From: Ursus arctos
Taxonomy: Eukaryota; Chordata; Mammalia; Carnivora; Ursidae
Reading direction: 5' to 3'
Length of the DNA stretch: 64,000 bases
NCBI RefSeq assembly: GCF_023065955.2
Contig: NW_026622930.1
Span: forward strand, 22,855,449 to 22,919,448
Under the pieces are notes generated by a model. That model was not told the DNA's origin. It was given only the letters and a program-made list of their open reading frames with translations, and did no database searches. A program made the translations under genes and the position numbers. Positions 24,480 to 36,739 of the stretch are shown here, piece by piece (position 1 is the first letter of the stretch; every line of letters begins with the position of its first letter).

Positions 24480-24935
24480 ATCACACTGCTAAAAATGGCA
24501 CGCCTCCTGTAAGATAAGGTCCACACTTGTTGGGAGAGCAAAGGAGGTGCTTCACAACCGGCCCTGCCACCCCTCCAGCCACACCTTCTAAAACGTCCCC
24601 TCAAATTCGTCTCCTACTCCCAAGCTTTAGATTCCATACACAAGGAAAGCTTCCTATTTACCAAAGTCACCTTTGCTTATCTGTTCCCTCTGCCTGGAAT
24701 ACTTTTACCTGCCTGGTCTACCTGGCAGAGTCCTGCCACTCTACCAAGCCTCGGCTCTAGTGTAACCGAGTTTGTGATGCTGTCCATGATCTTTCTCCCT
24801 GCATTTATGTCCCACCTTCCACCTTTCAGAATGTATTCGTATGTTTGTGAGGAGTGACACAATCAATGCTTTTGTATCCCAAGGGCTCAATGCAGACTTT
24901 GGCACACAGTGCTCAATGGGTGCTTTGGAATGAAC
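24480..24935 (+). mobile_element. L2 LINE 3' region
   Basis: Strong L2 text: ctgttccctctgcctggaat, later 'caatgcagactttggcacac' and 'agtgctcaatgggtgctttg'. Confidence 0.7.
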
Positions 24936-24944
24936 GAATCAAGC

Positions 24945-25080
24945 CCTTAATTTCTTCATCCAGAAAATGAGGGTCATAATATGCAGCCCGCAGAGTGGAT
25001 GTGAGGGTTAAATGGCCCAGTGTATATTAAGAACTTAACATACAGCAGGCACATAATTTCTCTCAATAAATAGATCTCTT
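24945..25080 (+). mobile_element. MIR SINE fragment
   Basis: Text 'tttcttcatccagaaaatga', 'gtgagggttaaatggcccag' and ending tctctcaataaatag. Confidence 0.6.
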
Positions 25081-25179
25081 AACTTCCCTTTCCTCTTAAT
25101 CCAGACTGGAGAAAGGAAGGATTCACCTACCTGGGGAAAGACACGCAAAACCAGAGATACTAGAAAAGGCTATAATACT

Positions 25180-25440
25180 CTGTGTGCATTTTAAAGCACT
25201 TGTTTCTCATAATTCAGCAGCATCTCAATTTATTGCATCCATAATGGGCAGATGTCTGCTGGCAGTTAAGAAGCTTTTAGCCAAGGCAGTAATAAAGGTA
25301 CAGACTGGCAATATAAATGGCCCCCATGCCTCTGCATTTGACAGAACCACAGCCCACAGCAGGCGTGAAATGGTCCTAAGCAGCTGTCACGTGCTGCCCC
25401 AAAGTTCTGACCCTCACATTGTCAGGCTGACCACAGGCCT
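25180..25440. promoter_or_regulatory. Candidate intronic conserved-type block
   Basis: Repeat-free, moderately GC-balanced block with cataattcagcagcatctca, ccataatgggcagatgtctg and an E-box-like cacgtg (about 25388). It resembles the composition of conserved noncoding elements; no comparison could be run. Confidence 0.2.
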
Positions 25441-25661
25441 AGCTGTAGATTTTTCAAAGATGTCTGAAGTCCCCAGCCTGTCCTTCTGAGGTCCTTGAGC
25501 TTCAAGACTCCAGAGCAGCTAGAATCTCTTTCCCTGACTCTGTCTTTGAAGTTACAGGAGCAGCTGTGATCAGCAGTGTCTCAGACCCTAACCTGATAGA
25601 ATAACACCTAGGAAGGCTTCATGGACTATGGGTCAACTTCCTGGGATCATAAGCAGAAAAC

Positions 25662-25685
25662 AAGAAGAGGATAAAGAAGAGGATA
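25662..25685 (+). repeat. 12-bp tandem duplication
   Basis: aagaagaggata is present twice, back to back. Confidence 0.9.
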
Positions 25686-25689
25686 AATC

Positions 25690-26920
25690 TTCTTGCTGCT
25701 ATGGTAGTCACCAAAATAACCCAAATACCAACAAATAAGAAAAAGTGAGGACATGCTGGTTGGTGTTGATGAATGGTCTATTTCTTAAAAAGACCCTTTC
25801 TCTGATACATGTCATTACCCATCAAAAGGGGTAAAAACTGGACTGAAAAAGTGACAGCCTTCTAATGCTCTTACGAAATCCAAGGTTCTATTCATGAATC
25901 CATCAATTAAAACTTATGTATCACGGGCCTGAAGTATTCCCAGTACACCGAGGCATTAATTTTCATGGATGAAGGAATCAGAGTACTTCATTGCAGTGCT
26001 GATATAACTAAACCCAGCCTCCTAACTCAGACAGTTCTGCAGCCTGGAAAGAACAAGGACTTGCATTCCTATCCTGCCCTTCACTCACCTTTACCCCTCT
26101 CCTCAGGATAAGGAAAGACACTGCCAAGCTGATGACATTTGAGAATCGCAGAGTTTTAGAATTGGAGGGGCCCTGAGAGAGCATGAAACTCCACTGCCTC
26201 ATTTTATTTTTGCAGAACAGCGAAGCCAAAGTATCCAAGTAAGAATCTCAAGGTCACATATCTAAATAAAGGGCCTGTGAATCCCTGCGGAATAGGGGCA
26301 GATCTTCAATGGCACTGGAACCTATAAAAGTGACCGGCATTATTATATTTGACCTTGGAAGCCGGGTTTCTTCTATTCCTACACCAGTGAGTCAGTCTCA
26401 GCAGACCCCAGTGGATCCAGAACCAGTTATAAAGTGATATATTGTGCTAAACATATTTTGATTTCCAATTGCTATCTCTTTCTTCCCTATGATTATTCCC
26501 TGAATTCTTGCCCTTGGCAGACTGCATTACAATTTGCAGACTACTTCTCCATCCCCTCCACTAGACTTTGAGTTCATGAAGAATAGAAACCATGTCTTCT
26601 ACAAATTTGCATCCCACAATTTAGCTCACCATGCCTCGTACAGAGAAGAGATAGATGCCTACTTGTGCAATTGCTACGGTAATGCTGAAGTTATTTCCAA
26701 AGAGGTATCGTAGCTTCATTTCCTATAATTTGGGGAATCAAAAGCCACTGAAACTAAAGATACTTACAGCAGGAATGTGTTGAACATGTAAGCATTTTAA
26801 TAATCTAACTTTAATACTCTAAAAAAAGGCAAAAAATGATTTTGAGCTTTTCATAATCATATGACGTGCTATCTAGTCCAAAAAAAAGAGATCAGTGTAG
26901 ACCAACCTAAGATGATGTCT
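25690..26920. other. Intronic stretch without recognised gene
   Basis: No gene or confidently assigned repeat. A diverged element may lie around 26140-26270 (text 'gagaatcgcagagttttaga') but I could not place it. Confidence 0.4.
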
Positions 26921-26924
26921 GTGT

Positions 26925-27375
26925 AATGGATGGTGGTAATGGAGAGGGAGAGAGGTGAACAGATGAGGATGGGATTAAATAAGGAATCGACAGGAATTTG
27001 CTGAGAGATTTAATGAGATGGGAGAAAAATCAATGAGAATGCCAAAGACAACGGTGATGCCATTTACTGAGATGGGAAAAATATAAAAAACATTAAAAAA
27101 AAAAAGTCTAACATTGAGAGGAGGGACTCAGAATTTCTGTTTTTCAATGTTATGATTAAGATACCTATCAGAAATCTAAATGGGTATCTCAAGTAGACAT
27201 CTAAATACAGAAATCTGGGATTCCAGAGAGTTCCAGGCTAGAGATCCTGGATTTGAGAGTCACTGACATACGGATGACTGTCAATGCTACGGCAATGGGT
27301 GAGGACAGACTATGGATGAGTGTGCAGACTAACAGGAGACCCAGGACAGAGGGCTGGGGCCTTCCAACATTGAAC
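26925..27375 (-). mobile_element. L2 LINE internal region, reverse
   Basis: Reverse L2: 'gccatttactgagatgggaa', 'gtagacatctaaatacagaa', 'gatttgagagtcactgacat' and 'ggagacccaggacagagggc' in the expected order. Confidence 0.65.
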
Positions 27376-28162
27376 AACCACACAGTATCTGTATAGCACA
27401 GTGCCTCAGTGGGGGGCCACACAGATATTTAATGCATTGTTTTTCCCTCAATGACCTTATAATCTAACATCTTTCAGATATACAGGAAGGAAAGGCTGCT
27501 CAATGTAACAGAAAGTGCAACAGATTAAGAGTCAGGAATCGTGAATTTTAACCATTCTACAGCTACTCCAAGTTAAAGTGATGTTTCCAATTCCTCACCT
27601 ACTGAAACAAGGATCAGGAACAGGAAACATCAACAGCACCTGCCAGCTCTACTAGTTCTGACACCATAATTTCCACGTGGCATCCAGATGACATTCCCAT
27701 CTCATCTAAAGGTGGTATCTCAGCCTTCCCAGGCAGAAGGTGCCACCGCTTTCCCAGGAGCACACAGCAGCATTCAGAGGGTTGGCTGAAAGGGAAGTCC
27801 CTGAGCTGGAAAGGGGAACAGCTGCTATCTGCACTCTTTCCCTGTTGGAACAAGAGTCACTTGAGAAAACTCAGAATATCTGCATTCTTGGTTTTCAGCT
27901 GGTGTTTTTATTAGATGAATGGAATCCCGGGACCCAGTGAGAAGAGCAGATTTACCCTCTCATCACATTCTCTTGGTTGTGCAAATTAATATTCTCAAAG
28001 GCATCTGATTTCCATGATCCCAGGAAATATTTTCTTTTATCAGACAGAAGCAGTTGCACATGGCTGGATATCTGTAACAGGATATGGCCTTATGGGTCGG
28101 GGTATGCTGAGCTTAGCCATGAAAGAGCACTAAGAAAACGGTTCAGTAACATTTTATTTATA

Positions 28163-28164
28163 TG

Positions 28165-28196
<32 letters not shown>
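28163..28196 (+). repeat. (GC)4(CA)13 dinucleotide repeat
   Basis: tgcgcgcg runs directly into 13 CA units: an alternating purine-pyrimidine tract. Confidence 0.9.
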
Positions 28197-28559
28197 AACA
28201 AACGTGCGTGTGCATCTGGGTGATCCTTTATTCTAGGTGACCACCCACCTGGACAGAGCTGATAGATGGAAGGAAAGACAGACAAACCAAATTGGGCCAA
28301 TCAGTTTCTTTTTTTTTTTGAAAATGTAAATATAGATAGAAAAATCCAGAACCTGGAAGCTAGGAGAGATGAATCACTTCAACTGCAGTGCCCTGGGGTC
28401 CCCGGAGCTACTCTGCTTCCCTTTTAAAGATGTAGTTAGTGAGACCTTCATCTGATCAGTACCTCTTTAGGTAATCATGCAGTAAATCCCCTTCCTTGAC
28501 TCTGTTAGCCATAGTCAGTTCTGTAGCTTGCAACCAAAAGAATATGACCTAGAAAGTAT

Positions 28560-28730
28560 TAGCATCTTCATTTTATAGATAAGGAAACTGAGGCTTAATT
28601 CTTAATTCTTCTAGAATTAAGAGATAAATTGGTTGTAGGTCACCGAGCTAGTAAGTGACAGAAGCAGCACAGAAACCAGGTCCATCTGACTCTAACATTC
28701 ATGCCATTAACCCCTAGGGCCACCCTGATT
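28560..28730 (-). mobile_element. MIR SINE fragment
   Basis: Reverse MIR: tagataaggaaactgaggct, 'tcaccgagctagtaagtgac' and 'tctgactctaacattcatgc'. A short insertion with a 9-bp inverted repeat (28601-28621, cttaattct/agaattaag) interrupts it. Confidence 0.65.
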
Positions 28731-28739
28731 CTAAGTGCT

Positions 28740-31230
28740 GTACTGTGGGTTAATTTTCTTGTCATAGGAATGGACTTGTGCTGAATCCTCTGTTCTTGCT
28801 TGCTAAATAAATGATGGCGTACATTCAGAAAAAGCCACCCAAGGGAGAGGATAGAATCTGCAGTAGCCTCATCAAACTGAAGCTTGATGGTCCACAAACA
28901 AATCAAATCCATAGTCTTGGCTACTGATGCTTCGCTCCCACCAACTGAACTAAACGGTCTGGCCACCTGGACAAGGAGAAGATCCCGTGGTTGTTCCACA
29001 TCAACTGATCGTATCTTCTTAAGAAAGAGAAGCTGAACGTCTCCTCAATACAATAAGGCTTCACAGGAAGGCAGGTGTTCTTCCAGCAGACAAGTATGTC
29101 AAATAAAGTGACCAGCATTAAGCAACTAAAACAGGCCTTTGCTTTTTAGGTCATGGAGACAGACGTCTCCCACACTCACTATGAATAACAAACCAAAATA
29201 GCTAGAGCTGAACAACTGGGATGGGAAGATAGATCTACATCTTCTTAGAATAGTATCAGATCATCCCAAAACCATCTAAATACAACATCCAGCTGATTGT
29301 TAAATGTCAAGATTTAGAGTTGCTATCTTCACAGGCAATAGAAGCACTCTCGTGAGGGTACACCCAAGAGTCATCCACTTTTACTATAAGAGAAAGATAC
29401 TCCTGCAAGTGAACATTACTGTCATATAGTCATATATTTCCTAGGTCCCTGCCTTATTCCACTGTCTCTGGGGGACAGCTTTGATCTGGGAGTCACCCCG
29501 TAGACCGAACTGCTTGCTCACTCTGCTTGAGTTCTTGGGCTATTTTGATCTAGGGTCTGACCTGGGCCATCCCCAACTCTGCTTTTTCTCTGAATACCAG
29601 TTTTAACATCCCACCTATGCTTTCTCTGTTTTATATAAACAAATGCCTCTCTAACCCCACCAGTCCTATTGTGGGACCAGTGATATCGAGGGACTGATCC
29701 CACAACAAAGTCCAAGTAGAGGGCACAGTTTGGGCTGGATGGGAGACACTGTCTTAGAAATTGTCTTAATCTTATCACATTTAGTACGAATGATCATTTC
29801 TAGGCTTAGGGTTAATGTTTACAGAAAAAAAGTAGAGAAAATGGTAAACTGAGTGCCCAGGTTGATGGGGTCACAGGGGGTGGGGCAGCATTCCTGCATC
29901 CCAAGGGGATCATGGTCCTTACATAAGGAATGTTAACAAATATTTTGCCTTCCCCACTCTTCAGAAGTGCCTCTAGGATCATAGTTTTGTTAGAAATAGG
30001 AGACAAGAAGATCCAAGAAACCTCAAATCCCCTTTTCCTAACCATCACTCCCCTATACAGGCCTGGTCTCTCCCATCTGTTTGCCCTACTGTTACCCTAT
30101 AAACATAGAGCATAACATCTACCACATGTTAGCACATTTCCCACATTTCCCTTTGTTTCCCTGGAAGGACTATACACCCCTTTATCAAAATCAGGAGATA
30201 TGTCAGTGATTTTGCATTTCCAGGATCTGATACAACTAGGGTTGTAACACACTGGGGTTTCAATAAATGTCTGCATCATGTATTTAAAAAAATGAATAAA
30301 AGACACTCAAAGCATCTCCACTGAGAAATCAGTTTCAATAAAGAAAAACAATGTCATTGGGAAACTCTATTTTCTCTGCTAGCAAGTGGAGTCCTATCAT
30401 TTTTACACTCCACTGATTCATTCTGAACATGGTGTCAGGAACAATACAGGGCCAGAAAACAATTAGCAGGGGAACAAAACAATCAGGTGCACCGTCTGGG
30501 ATTTGAGCAATGTATAGATCAAATGTCTTAAATTTGTTACGCTCCTTCTCAGTTGGCCAGAATGGATGACTTGGCTGCACTGTCCCAGGAATAATTGTCC
30601 CTCATATATCCCCAATCAGCTGCCTCTTAATGACTAGTCAGAAGTGACAACGTAAAAGGTGCAGTGACTTTCACTGTACTTGGCAAATCTTGGACCAACT
30701 CCCATGGATCTGCCCTTGGAATAGGTGAGCTCAGAGATACCGTACACAGCTGGCTACAGTCACTGCTCCTGTCTTCAGCAGTCCCAAGGCCCTTGAGTTG
30801 GGGAGAGACCCTAGAGGAAGAAATGAGGGGTCTGAAGTGATCTCTGGTTCTTACACCACATCGTAGGTGGTGGAAGATCTGTAACAGTGTGGCTTACACC
30901 AAAACGGTCTCACTCATCCCAGAGGACAAATGCCCTTCCTATGGCCCCAAACCAAGACCAGGGTAGTCGACCCTACAAAGATGTTTGGAAAAAGTCTAGG
31001 AGCTTGACAGACTGACCAGCCCCATGTGGCCCACTTGTGTTCCAGATGGCTGCTTCCTCATCTTAGCTCCTATTCGGCTTTTGGCAGCTTTGAAAACTCA
31101 GCAAGTCTGAATTTACATTCCATGAGCTCTAAGAAAGTTGTCTCTTCCTCCTTTACCCCAATGTGCTGTGTCCTGTTTTTGATCCAGATGTAAAAAAAGA
31201 TCTACAGTTCTCTTGAAACACCTCTTATTA
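28740..31230. other. Intronic stretch without recognised gene
   Basis: No coding signature seen. A weak L2-like tail may lie at 30240-30290 (gggtttcaataaatgtctgc). Otherwise apparently unique sequence. Confidence 0.4.
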
Positions 31231-31399
31231 CGCAGTGGACCTCACAAAAGCCAGTCCTGGAAAACATCTTTGCCTAGTTATCCAGCCCCTGTTCCAGGCT
31301 TGTTCCAGAATTCATCCTCATCCCCAGACTCCTGATACTGGACAATTCTGGCCACTGGTGGTCTTTAGGGATGAGACCTTGCAGGTCCTCAAGAAAGTC

Positions 31400-31620
31400 T
31401 TCTCTTCCCTGAATCTCTATGTCCTCCTAGTCTGGTCCACCAGTGGTGCTCATGCTGCTACCTTGTATCATTTTATTACTGTTTCTTGTAGAGACATCTC
31501 AACTCCTCAGATAAAGAAATGATAAACTTCTTGAGAGCGGGAACTATGTCTATTGAATATGCAGTATCTTTAAAACCCTAGAGCTATGCCCTCAGCAAAC
31601 ACTTGATAACTATGTAAATT
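31400..31620 (+). mobile_element. L2 LINE 3' end
   Basis: Text 'tcttgagagcgggaactatg', then 'agagctatgccctcagcaaa' and cacttgataactatg. Confidence 0.55.
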
Positions 31621-31834
31621 ATCCTTTCAAATAAAATAGAGGCTGACAACCTATGGACAGCCAGTTTGAAGTCTGTAAGCTTGACATATAAAAGAATAAA
31701 CCAAGCTGGAATTAGACATAGCTTATAGACCAGAACCTCCTTGTCTTGATGCTGTTTCTCTTTACCTTTATATCTGCCCTTCACCCAAACTGTATATTCA
31801 GTGCAAATATAAGATGCAGCATGGTGAATGGGAA

Positions 31835-32570
31835 GGGGCTTCTTCCAGCATCCTGGCCTGTGTGCTCCCCTCCTCTTCAGCCATCTCTCATGCCCTTCCC
31901 CTACCTCACGCCACACTCCAGTACCTTCTGGACTTCACTCAGTTCCCCAACTGTGCCATGGTTTCTTACCTCTGTCCCTTGGCACAGTCTGTCTTTCTTG
32001 TCTAAGACACATGCCTTCCTCTAACCGCTTTGCCAAGCTAACTCCTACTCCTGTTTCAAGTCTCACATTGCATATTTCTTCCTGGCAGCAGCTTTTCTAT
32101 GAACCTCTACAGTATGCCGGGTCCCCAGACAGAGGGCCCCCCCAAACGTCTATTTTCCTTTTAATGATGTTTATGACAATCACTACGACTATAACTATCA
32201 CTGACATGTATTAATCATTGTATGGGAACCCACTAACTGAATCATCACCAATACCTTCTGAGGTAGGTACCTGATCAAGTCTCAAAGATACTGATTATCT
32301 TGATAAAATTCACATCACTCCATAAGGGTGAGATTTCTCACCTAGCCTGGCTCCAGAGTTCATGTTCTTAACCAATACATCCTGCTGCCTCCGACAAACC
32401 TCCCCATGTTTGTAACTGTTTACTTAATGACTAAATATTCCACCAGACAGCAACTCCATGAGAACAGGACTGGGTCTACCTTGTTCAGTAGTGTACTTTT
32501 AAAGCCTAATCCAAGAGCTAACATGTAGAAAGCTCCAAAATGCATGCGTTAAATGAATAAATCACACAGC
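31835..32570 (+). mobile_element. L2 LINE 3' region interrupted by a reverse MIR
   Basis: Left part to about 32150 and right part from about 32430 ('gacagcaactccatgagaac', 'aggactgggtctaccttgtt') read as one L2. The middle, about 32195-32385, is a reverse MIR. Confidence 0.55.
32195..32385 (-). mobile_element. MIR SINE nested in L2
   Basis: Reverse MIR: atcaccaataccttctgagg, 'taggtacctgatcaa', 'tggctccagagttcatgttc' and 'ttaaccaatacatcctgctg'. Confidence 0.6.
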
Positions 32571-32878
32571 CAGTTCGTTAGCCCACCCAGAAACCCAAAA
32601 GAAAAGTATTCACCCACTCTGGATAGAAGGCGTCTCATACTTAACTGAAAAGGTATCATGATCTCGGTAATATTTAGTCTAAAGTTTCTCTTTCTGGGAT
32701 CTAACCCTAATTAACAAATTCATGCATCCAGAACCAAAAAGGGTATAATCTGGAAAGCAGTGAATGGAAGGAAACGCTTCTATAAAACAGAGAAAGCACG
32801 GTAGGTCTATCTCGGGACACACCTGCCATACACCACGCCCACTCGGACCTTGCATGCCACCCACGAGGGCCAGCTCAC

Positions 32879-33262
32879 CCCTTTCACAGGTCCTTCCCCA
32901 GTAGCCAGTGCCCGTGCAGTCGCAGATGAAGCGGTTCCAGCCGTCCTTGCACACAGCATTGTTCTTGCATGGGTAGCTGTCGCACTGCTTGGCGCTCATC
33001 CGCGAACAGGAGGACTTGACGCCCGCAGCGTTCTGCATCTCCGCCAGCTGCCGGATGTTCTTGCTGCGCCCATCGATGAACAGGTCACGGATGCAGCCCA
33101 CGTAGCCGTAGTTGAGCATGGCAGTCCAGAGCTCAGTGGGGAGGATGAGGCCAGCACGGTTCTCCGGCAGCCCGCCCAGGTACATGTCCCCTTCCAGGTC
33201 CAGGATCTCGCTCTCTCCACTGGCGGTGAATGGCGTGCGCCTGCTGTTCACTGATATGGTAC
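32879..33262 (-). CDS. NRXN3: NRXN3 alpha internal exon: second half of LNS3 and EGF-B
   Basis: Next coding exon of neurexin-3 alpha. The acceptor is ccttccaacccag|GTACC and the donor GAAAGGG|GTGAGC. The first two bases complete the Gly codon begun in the previous exon, then come 127 codons from [10 protein letters not shown] to WGRTCER, then one base. Its 384 nt make it a symmetric phase 1-1 exon. Residues 1 to about 85 finish LNS3; the Cys of [10 protein letters not shown] and the Cys of VKSSCSR are the usual LNS-terminal disulfide pair. Residues about 93-125 form EGF-B with six cysteines (C-x4-C-x5-C-x8-C-x1-C-x9-C) between KQCDSYPC and GRTC. The exon is GC- and CpG-rich compared with its introns. 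The open frame runs past both splice sites into the introns (see findings), but the sites are strong and the spliced reading is the expected one. Confidence 0.97.
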
Positions 33263-33619
33263 CTGGGTTGGAAGGACGGAGACAGAGTGAGCTAACGGCC
33301 CTCTGAGCGTCACAGGTGAGGCTGCCAGTCAATGAACCAAATGAAAGGAGCCCAGCAGGTGGGTTCAGAGACTCATGGTGGCTGGCCAGGTGAGAACAAC
33401 GCAAGCAAGGGAGTACAAACGCTTCCAGACAGTAGAAAGGAAAATGTTAGGCTATTTGGTTCCAGTCTTTGCTACTGAGATGCTCTCACTGATAGGAGGA
33501 TTCAGGACCATCTCAGTGAACGAAAGAATACCTAACGTGATATCTTTTCTCTACAGAGTCTCGGCTGGAAGGTCACACACCAAACAGGGTGAGGGCAGCA
33601 CAGCTGCTGCCTGTGTTTA

Positions 33620-33810
33620 AATCTCGGCTCTACCAGGTACTAGCTGTGTAACCCTGAAGAAGTGATTTCACCTGCCAGGGCCTCAATGTCCTCATCTGTA
33701 AAGTGGGAAAATAATTGTCCCCACCCCCAGACTGGTGTGATGATTAGATAAGTTCATATATGTAAAGTGCTTCTCAGGGTTTGGGACAGAGTAAGGGTTC
33801 TGGAAGTGCT
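33620..33810 (+). mobile_element. MIR SINE
   Basis: Good forward MIR: taaatctcggctctaccagg, 'actagctgtgtaaccctgaa', 'ctcatctgtaaagtgggaaa' and 'tatatgtaaagtgcttctca'. Lies 360 bp outside the EGF-B exon acceptor. Confidence 0.8.
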
Positions 33811-33934
33811 TGCGAAAGTCTTCCTCACTCACTTGCTGTGCCCAAAGGGATGGAACCCTCCATGCACTAATACCCTCTACACTGGCATTAGTTACCAGCC
33901 CTGCCAGTGAATATTTGGAGCACTGCCTTGGAGA

Positions 33935-34440
33935 AATTTTAACTGGAACATGTTTGTTTATTCTTTTAACAAATATGTATTGCACACCTGCTGTGTCTCT
34001 GGTATACTTGTAGGTGCAGGGATGAACTTGACAGGTACGTCTCTGCTCTTGTGGTGCGGATATCCCAGAGCAGAGGGACAGAAATTAAACAAATGACTCA
34101 ATAAGCAAGAGAATTAGGTAATGGTAGGTAGTAGGAAGAGAGTAAAATGGGTGGTAGCAGCCTGTGGGTTCTCCTTTAATACATATAGTGGGTGAAGGCC
34201 TCTCCAGGCAGGTGACGGGTACACTAAAACCACAATGTTGAAAAGCACGCAACCATGCCAAGTCCAAGGGGAAGAATATGCCAGGCAGGGGGAACGGCCC
34301 CTGCAAAGGCCCTGGGGTAAGTCAGAGTGTGGCTAGAGTGGGAGGGCACAAGGGGTGAGCAAGAGATGAGATCAGAGAGGCAGTCCAGGTACAGCAGCAG
34401 TAGGGTCGTGGACCCCTCAACGGGACAGTGCAAACTTAGA
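33935..34440 (-). mobile_element. L2 LINE 3' region, reverse
   Basis: Reverse L2 order: caaatatgtattgcacacct, 'gtgaaggcctctccaggcag', 'atatgccaggcagggggaac' and 'gcaaaggccctggggtaagt'. Confidence 0.7.
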
Positions 34441-34889
34441 GCCTGGCTTGGGAACTGGGGACTGGGATTCTCGTCCTAAATGGTCTTCTGCCCCTAGGCC
34501 AGTCCCCAAGCTACTTTACAGTCCATTTTCCTAAACTATAAAATCAAAGAAACCGTAAAATTAAGGTGATATCTGAACATCATGCCAGAAATTTTAAATT
34601 TACTTAGTATTCTTGAAGTGTTTTATTGGTACCAAGATACCTGGTCTTGCCGTTCGTCAGGCAGCCTTCATTTCTGCCTGAGTCTCAGTCCCCTGGGCTC
34701 TGAAAGGGACAGCCTGAAGGGCCAAGAAGATCAAATAAGATCAAGAGTGTGAAGCACACTCTAAATTACAAAGCCAGCAATTAGGGACCTCTGGGAGGGT
34801 TATGCCAGCAACAGAGCTTCCCCCACTTTGTCCTCGAAGTTTTCCCCTAGAGAAATCAGCTTTGCATTTTCGTTTTTAAAATTTTAGAA

Positions 34890-35040
34890 ACCTACATGCC
34901 AATAATTATGTCCTGGTCACCCTTTTAAGTACTGCATGTGCTTTTCTGGACTCGATCCTCAAAATAGTCTCGCGAGGGAGGAGTCAACAGGGGCACTATT
35001 TCACAAATGAGCAAGCTGAGGTTTGTGTCTCCTTTGCTCA
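34890..35040 (-). mobile_element. Probable MIR fragment
   Basis: Text 'cgatcctcaaaatagtctcg' and 'cactatttcacaaatgagca' with agctgaggtttg, a diverged reverse MIR. Confidence 0.45.
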
Positions 35041-36498
35041 TGCACTGCTTGCTTTCTCTACCCCCCACAAGCCCACAAAGCTGCTTGATCCCCAACCTGG
35101 AGCAGCAGCTTTTGCCTAATACGGACAGCAGCAGAGTGGATTTAAATGTTGGAGCCATAAGTACATCCTGAGAAATCTGTCCTCTGAGGGTGAGACCACA
35201 ACTGTTTTGAATGCACTTAATCAAGTTTCAAGAACCAGTCCCCCAACTAGAGAGTGATCACCATGATTTCCCCATGTCATTCTTCCGGATGAGCGAGGAA
35301 GGAGGGACCATACTTGCATAGACAGATGTTTTCATAACTATTCATTCTGGTACACGTTTGTAACTAAAAACGTACCAGAAGATACCCTTGTGAAGAAAGG
35401 AAGTTTAACAGATCAGAGTAAGATTTTGTTATGTTGTGTTATGCTGCGTTCAGGAGACAATGATGTGTTTACTCAGTAAATTATTACAGGCTTTGATCAA
35501 ATGTATCATTACTGGCCAGCTATAGCTCCCAGATATGAAACTCAAGGCTTCTGAAATCCAGACAGATTTGTCAAAGATGGGTCCACTGATGGTTTTAACA
35601 AATAAATGCCCCACTTGAAAAAGCACTCAGTGCTGGGAATAAAGAGAAGTAAACATCGAACAATTCCCTGTGCTCTAGGCTGCCTGTGACACACACAGGT
35701 AACCTTTAAGCTGTGTCAGGTCTAGGCTAGCCAATCCTGACACCCATCAACCATAATGGAACTCCAGAAACCCGAAACACGCGGTCCTAAAACCAACAGA
35801 AGTGTTTCCCTTTTAATTTTAGGATAGCTTTCTGGCTCTGCCCCTGCTGACACTGTATGGATAAATTGAGAAAGAGAAAAAGATTTGGCCTCCAGAGAAA
35901 ATAGTTTTTTGTGTCTTTTTCTGTTAAAAAAAGCACAAACTGTTCATTCTTACTCAACAAGCACATTTAATTTGAAGCCTCTTGGTTCTGATTAGATTTC
36001 AGACAATCAGTAAGGCATCCTGCTGGGCGCTAAACCAGCCAGGGCTGCAATCTGCCACCCGTCTGCCCTCTACGCAGAACCCATCCAGCTCCTCCTAAGG
36101 GCAACACTGCCCATCTCCGTCATCCCTCTGGCTGTGGAATTATGCAGAAACACCATCCCCGGAAAGCTCAGTCATTTCTGGCTGCAGCCTTTTGAGGGAA
36201 CCTATCGCTTTCTATTAGTGGCCAAGTGCGCCTACACAAAAATGTCCAAATGACAGACTTTGTGTTTCCCAGGAGAGAGAATCCTTAAAAATACAGCAAA
36301 GACAGCCAAGACCCTTCTTCTTGAGCCGAACACTGCCTAAATGCAGAATCAGGAAATCGGTGTGAAATCCACATGCTCTAGTTACCACTCCCGGTGAAAT
36401 GTCCTTTCTGATGGCACAGAATGTGACCTTCACTGCCACATGGTCCAGAGAAAGCCAGGCAGACTGTCCAGGCATTCAAAAGCTCCAGACTCTCTATT

Positions 36499-36524
36499 TG
36501 TGTGTGTGTGTGCGCGCGCGCACA
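36499..36524 (+). repeat. (TG)n(CG)n tract
   Basis: About seven TG units followed by four CG units and CACA. Confidence 0.85.
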
Positions 36525-36739
36525 TTTCCTCCCTCTCTTTGTTACCATTCCACAGTAGCTATGTACTGCCTGGGGCTAGCTTGCTTGATCTGCGGCTGCA
36601 GAAACAAACAAAGCCATTTAAACCAAATGTAAAAGGTTATGAAGAGGAAGGGAGAGTTAGTGAGGTCTGAGCAAAGAGTGAAATATAGGCTTTCACACCA
36701 AAGGAAGGCTTTTTAAATTGAACATGACTTCAGGAAAAA

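Larger units (their letters stand above)
1..32878 (-). other. NRXN3: NRXN3 intron downstream of the EGF-B exon (incomplete)
   Basis: Everything from the EGF-B exon donor to the left edge reads as intron. The next NRXN3 exon should begin by completing an ER-E-A junction and continue with LNS4; I found no such sequence on the minus strand, so the intron is at least 32.9 kb. Contents are SINEs, L2, MIR and L1 fragments listed separately, plus stretches of apparently unique sequence. Long neurexin introns are normal for the family. Confidence 0.85.

Noticed and set aside
1..32878. Next NRXN3 exon (start of LNS4)
   Set aside because: Searched the minus strand for the expected start of LNS4 and found no match.
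32850..33254. 134-codon plus-strand open frame over the EGF-B exon
   Set aside because: It is the antisense shadow of the NRXN3 exon; no family resemblance and no splice or start context.
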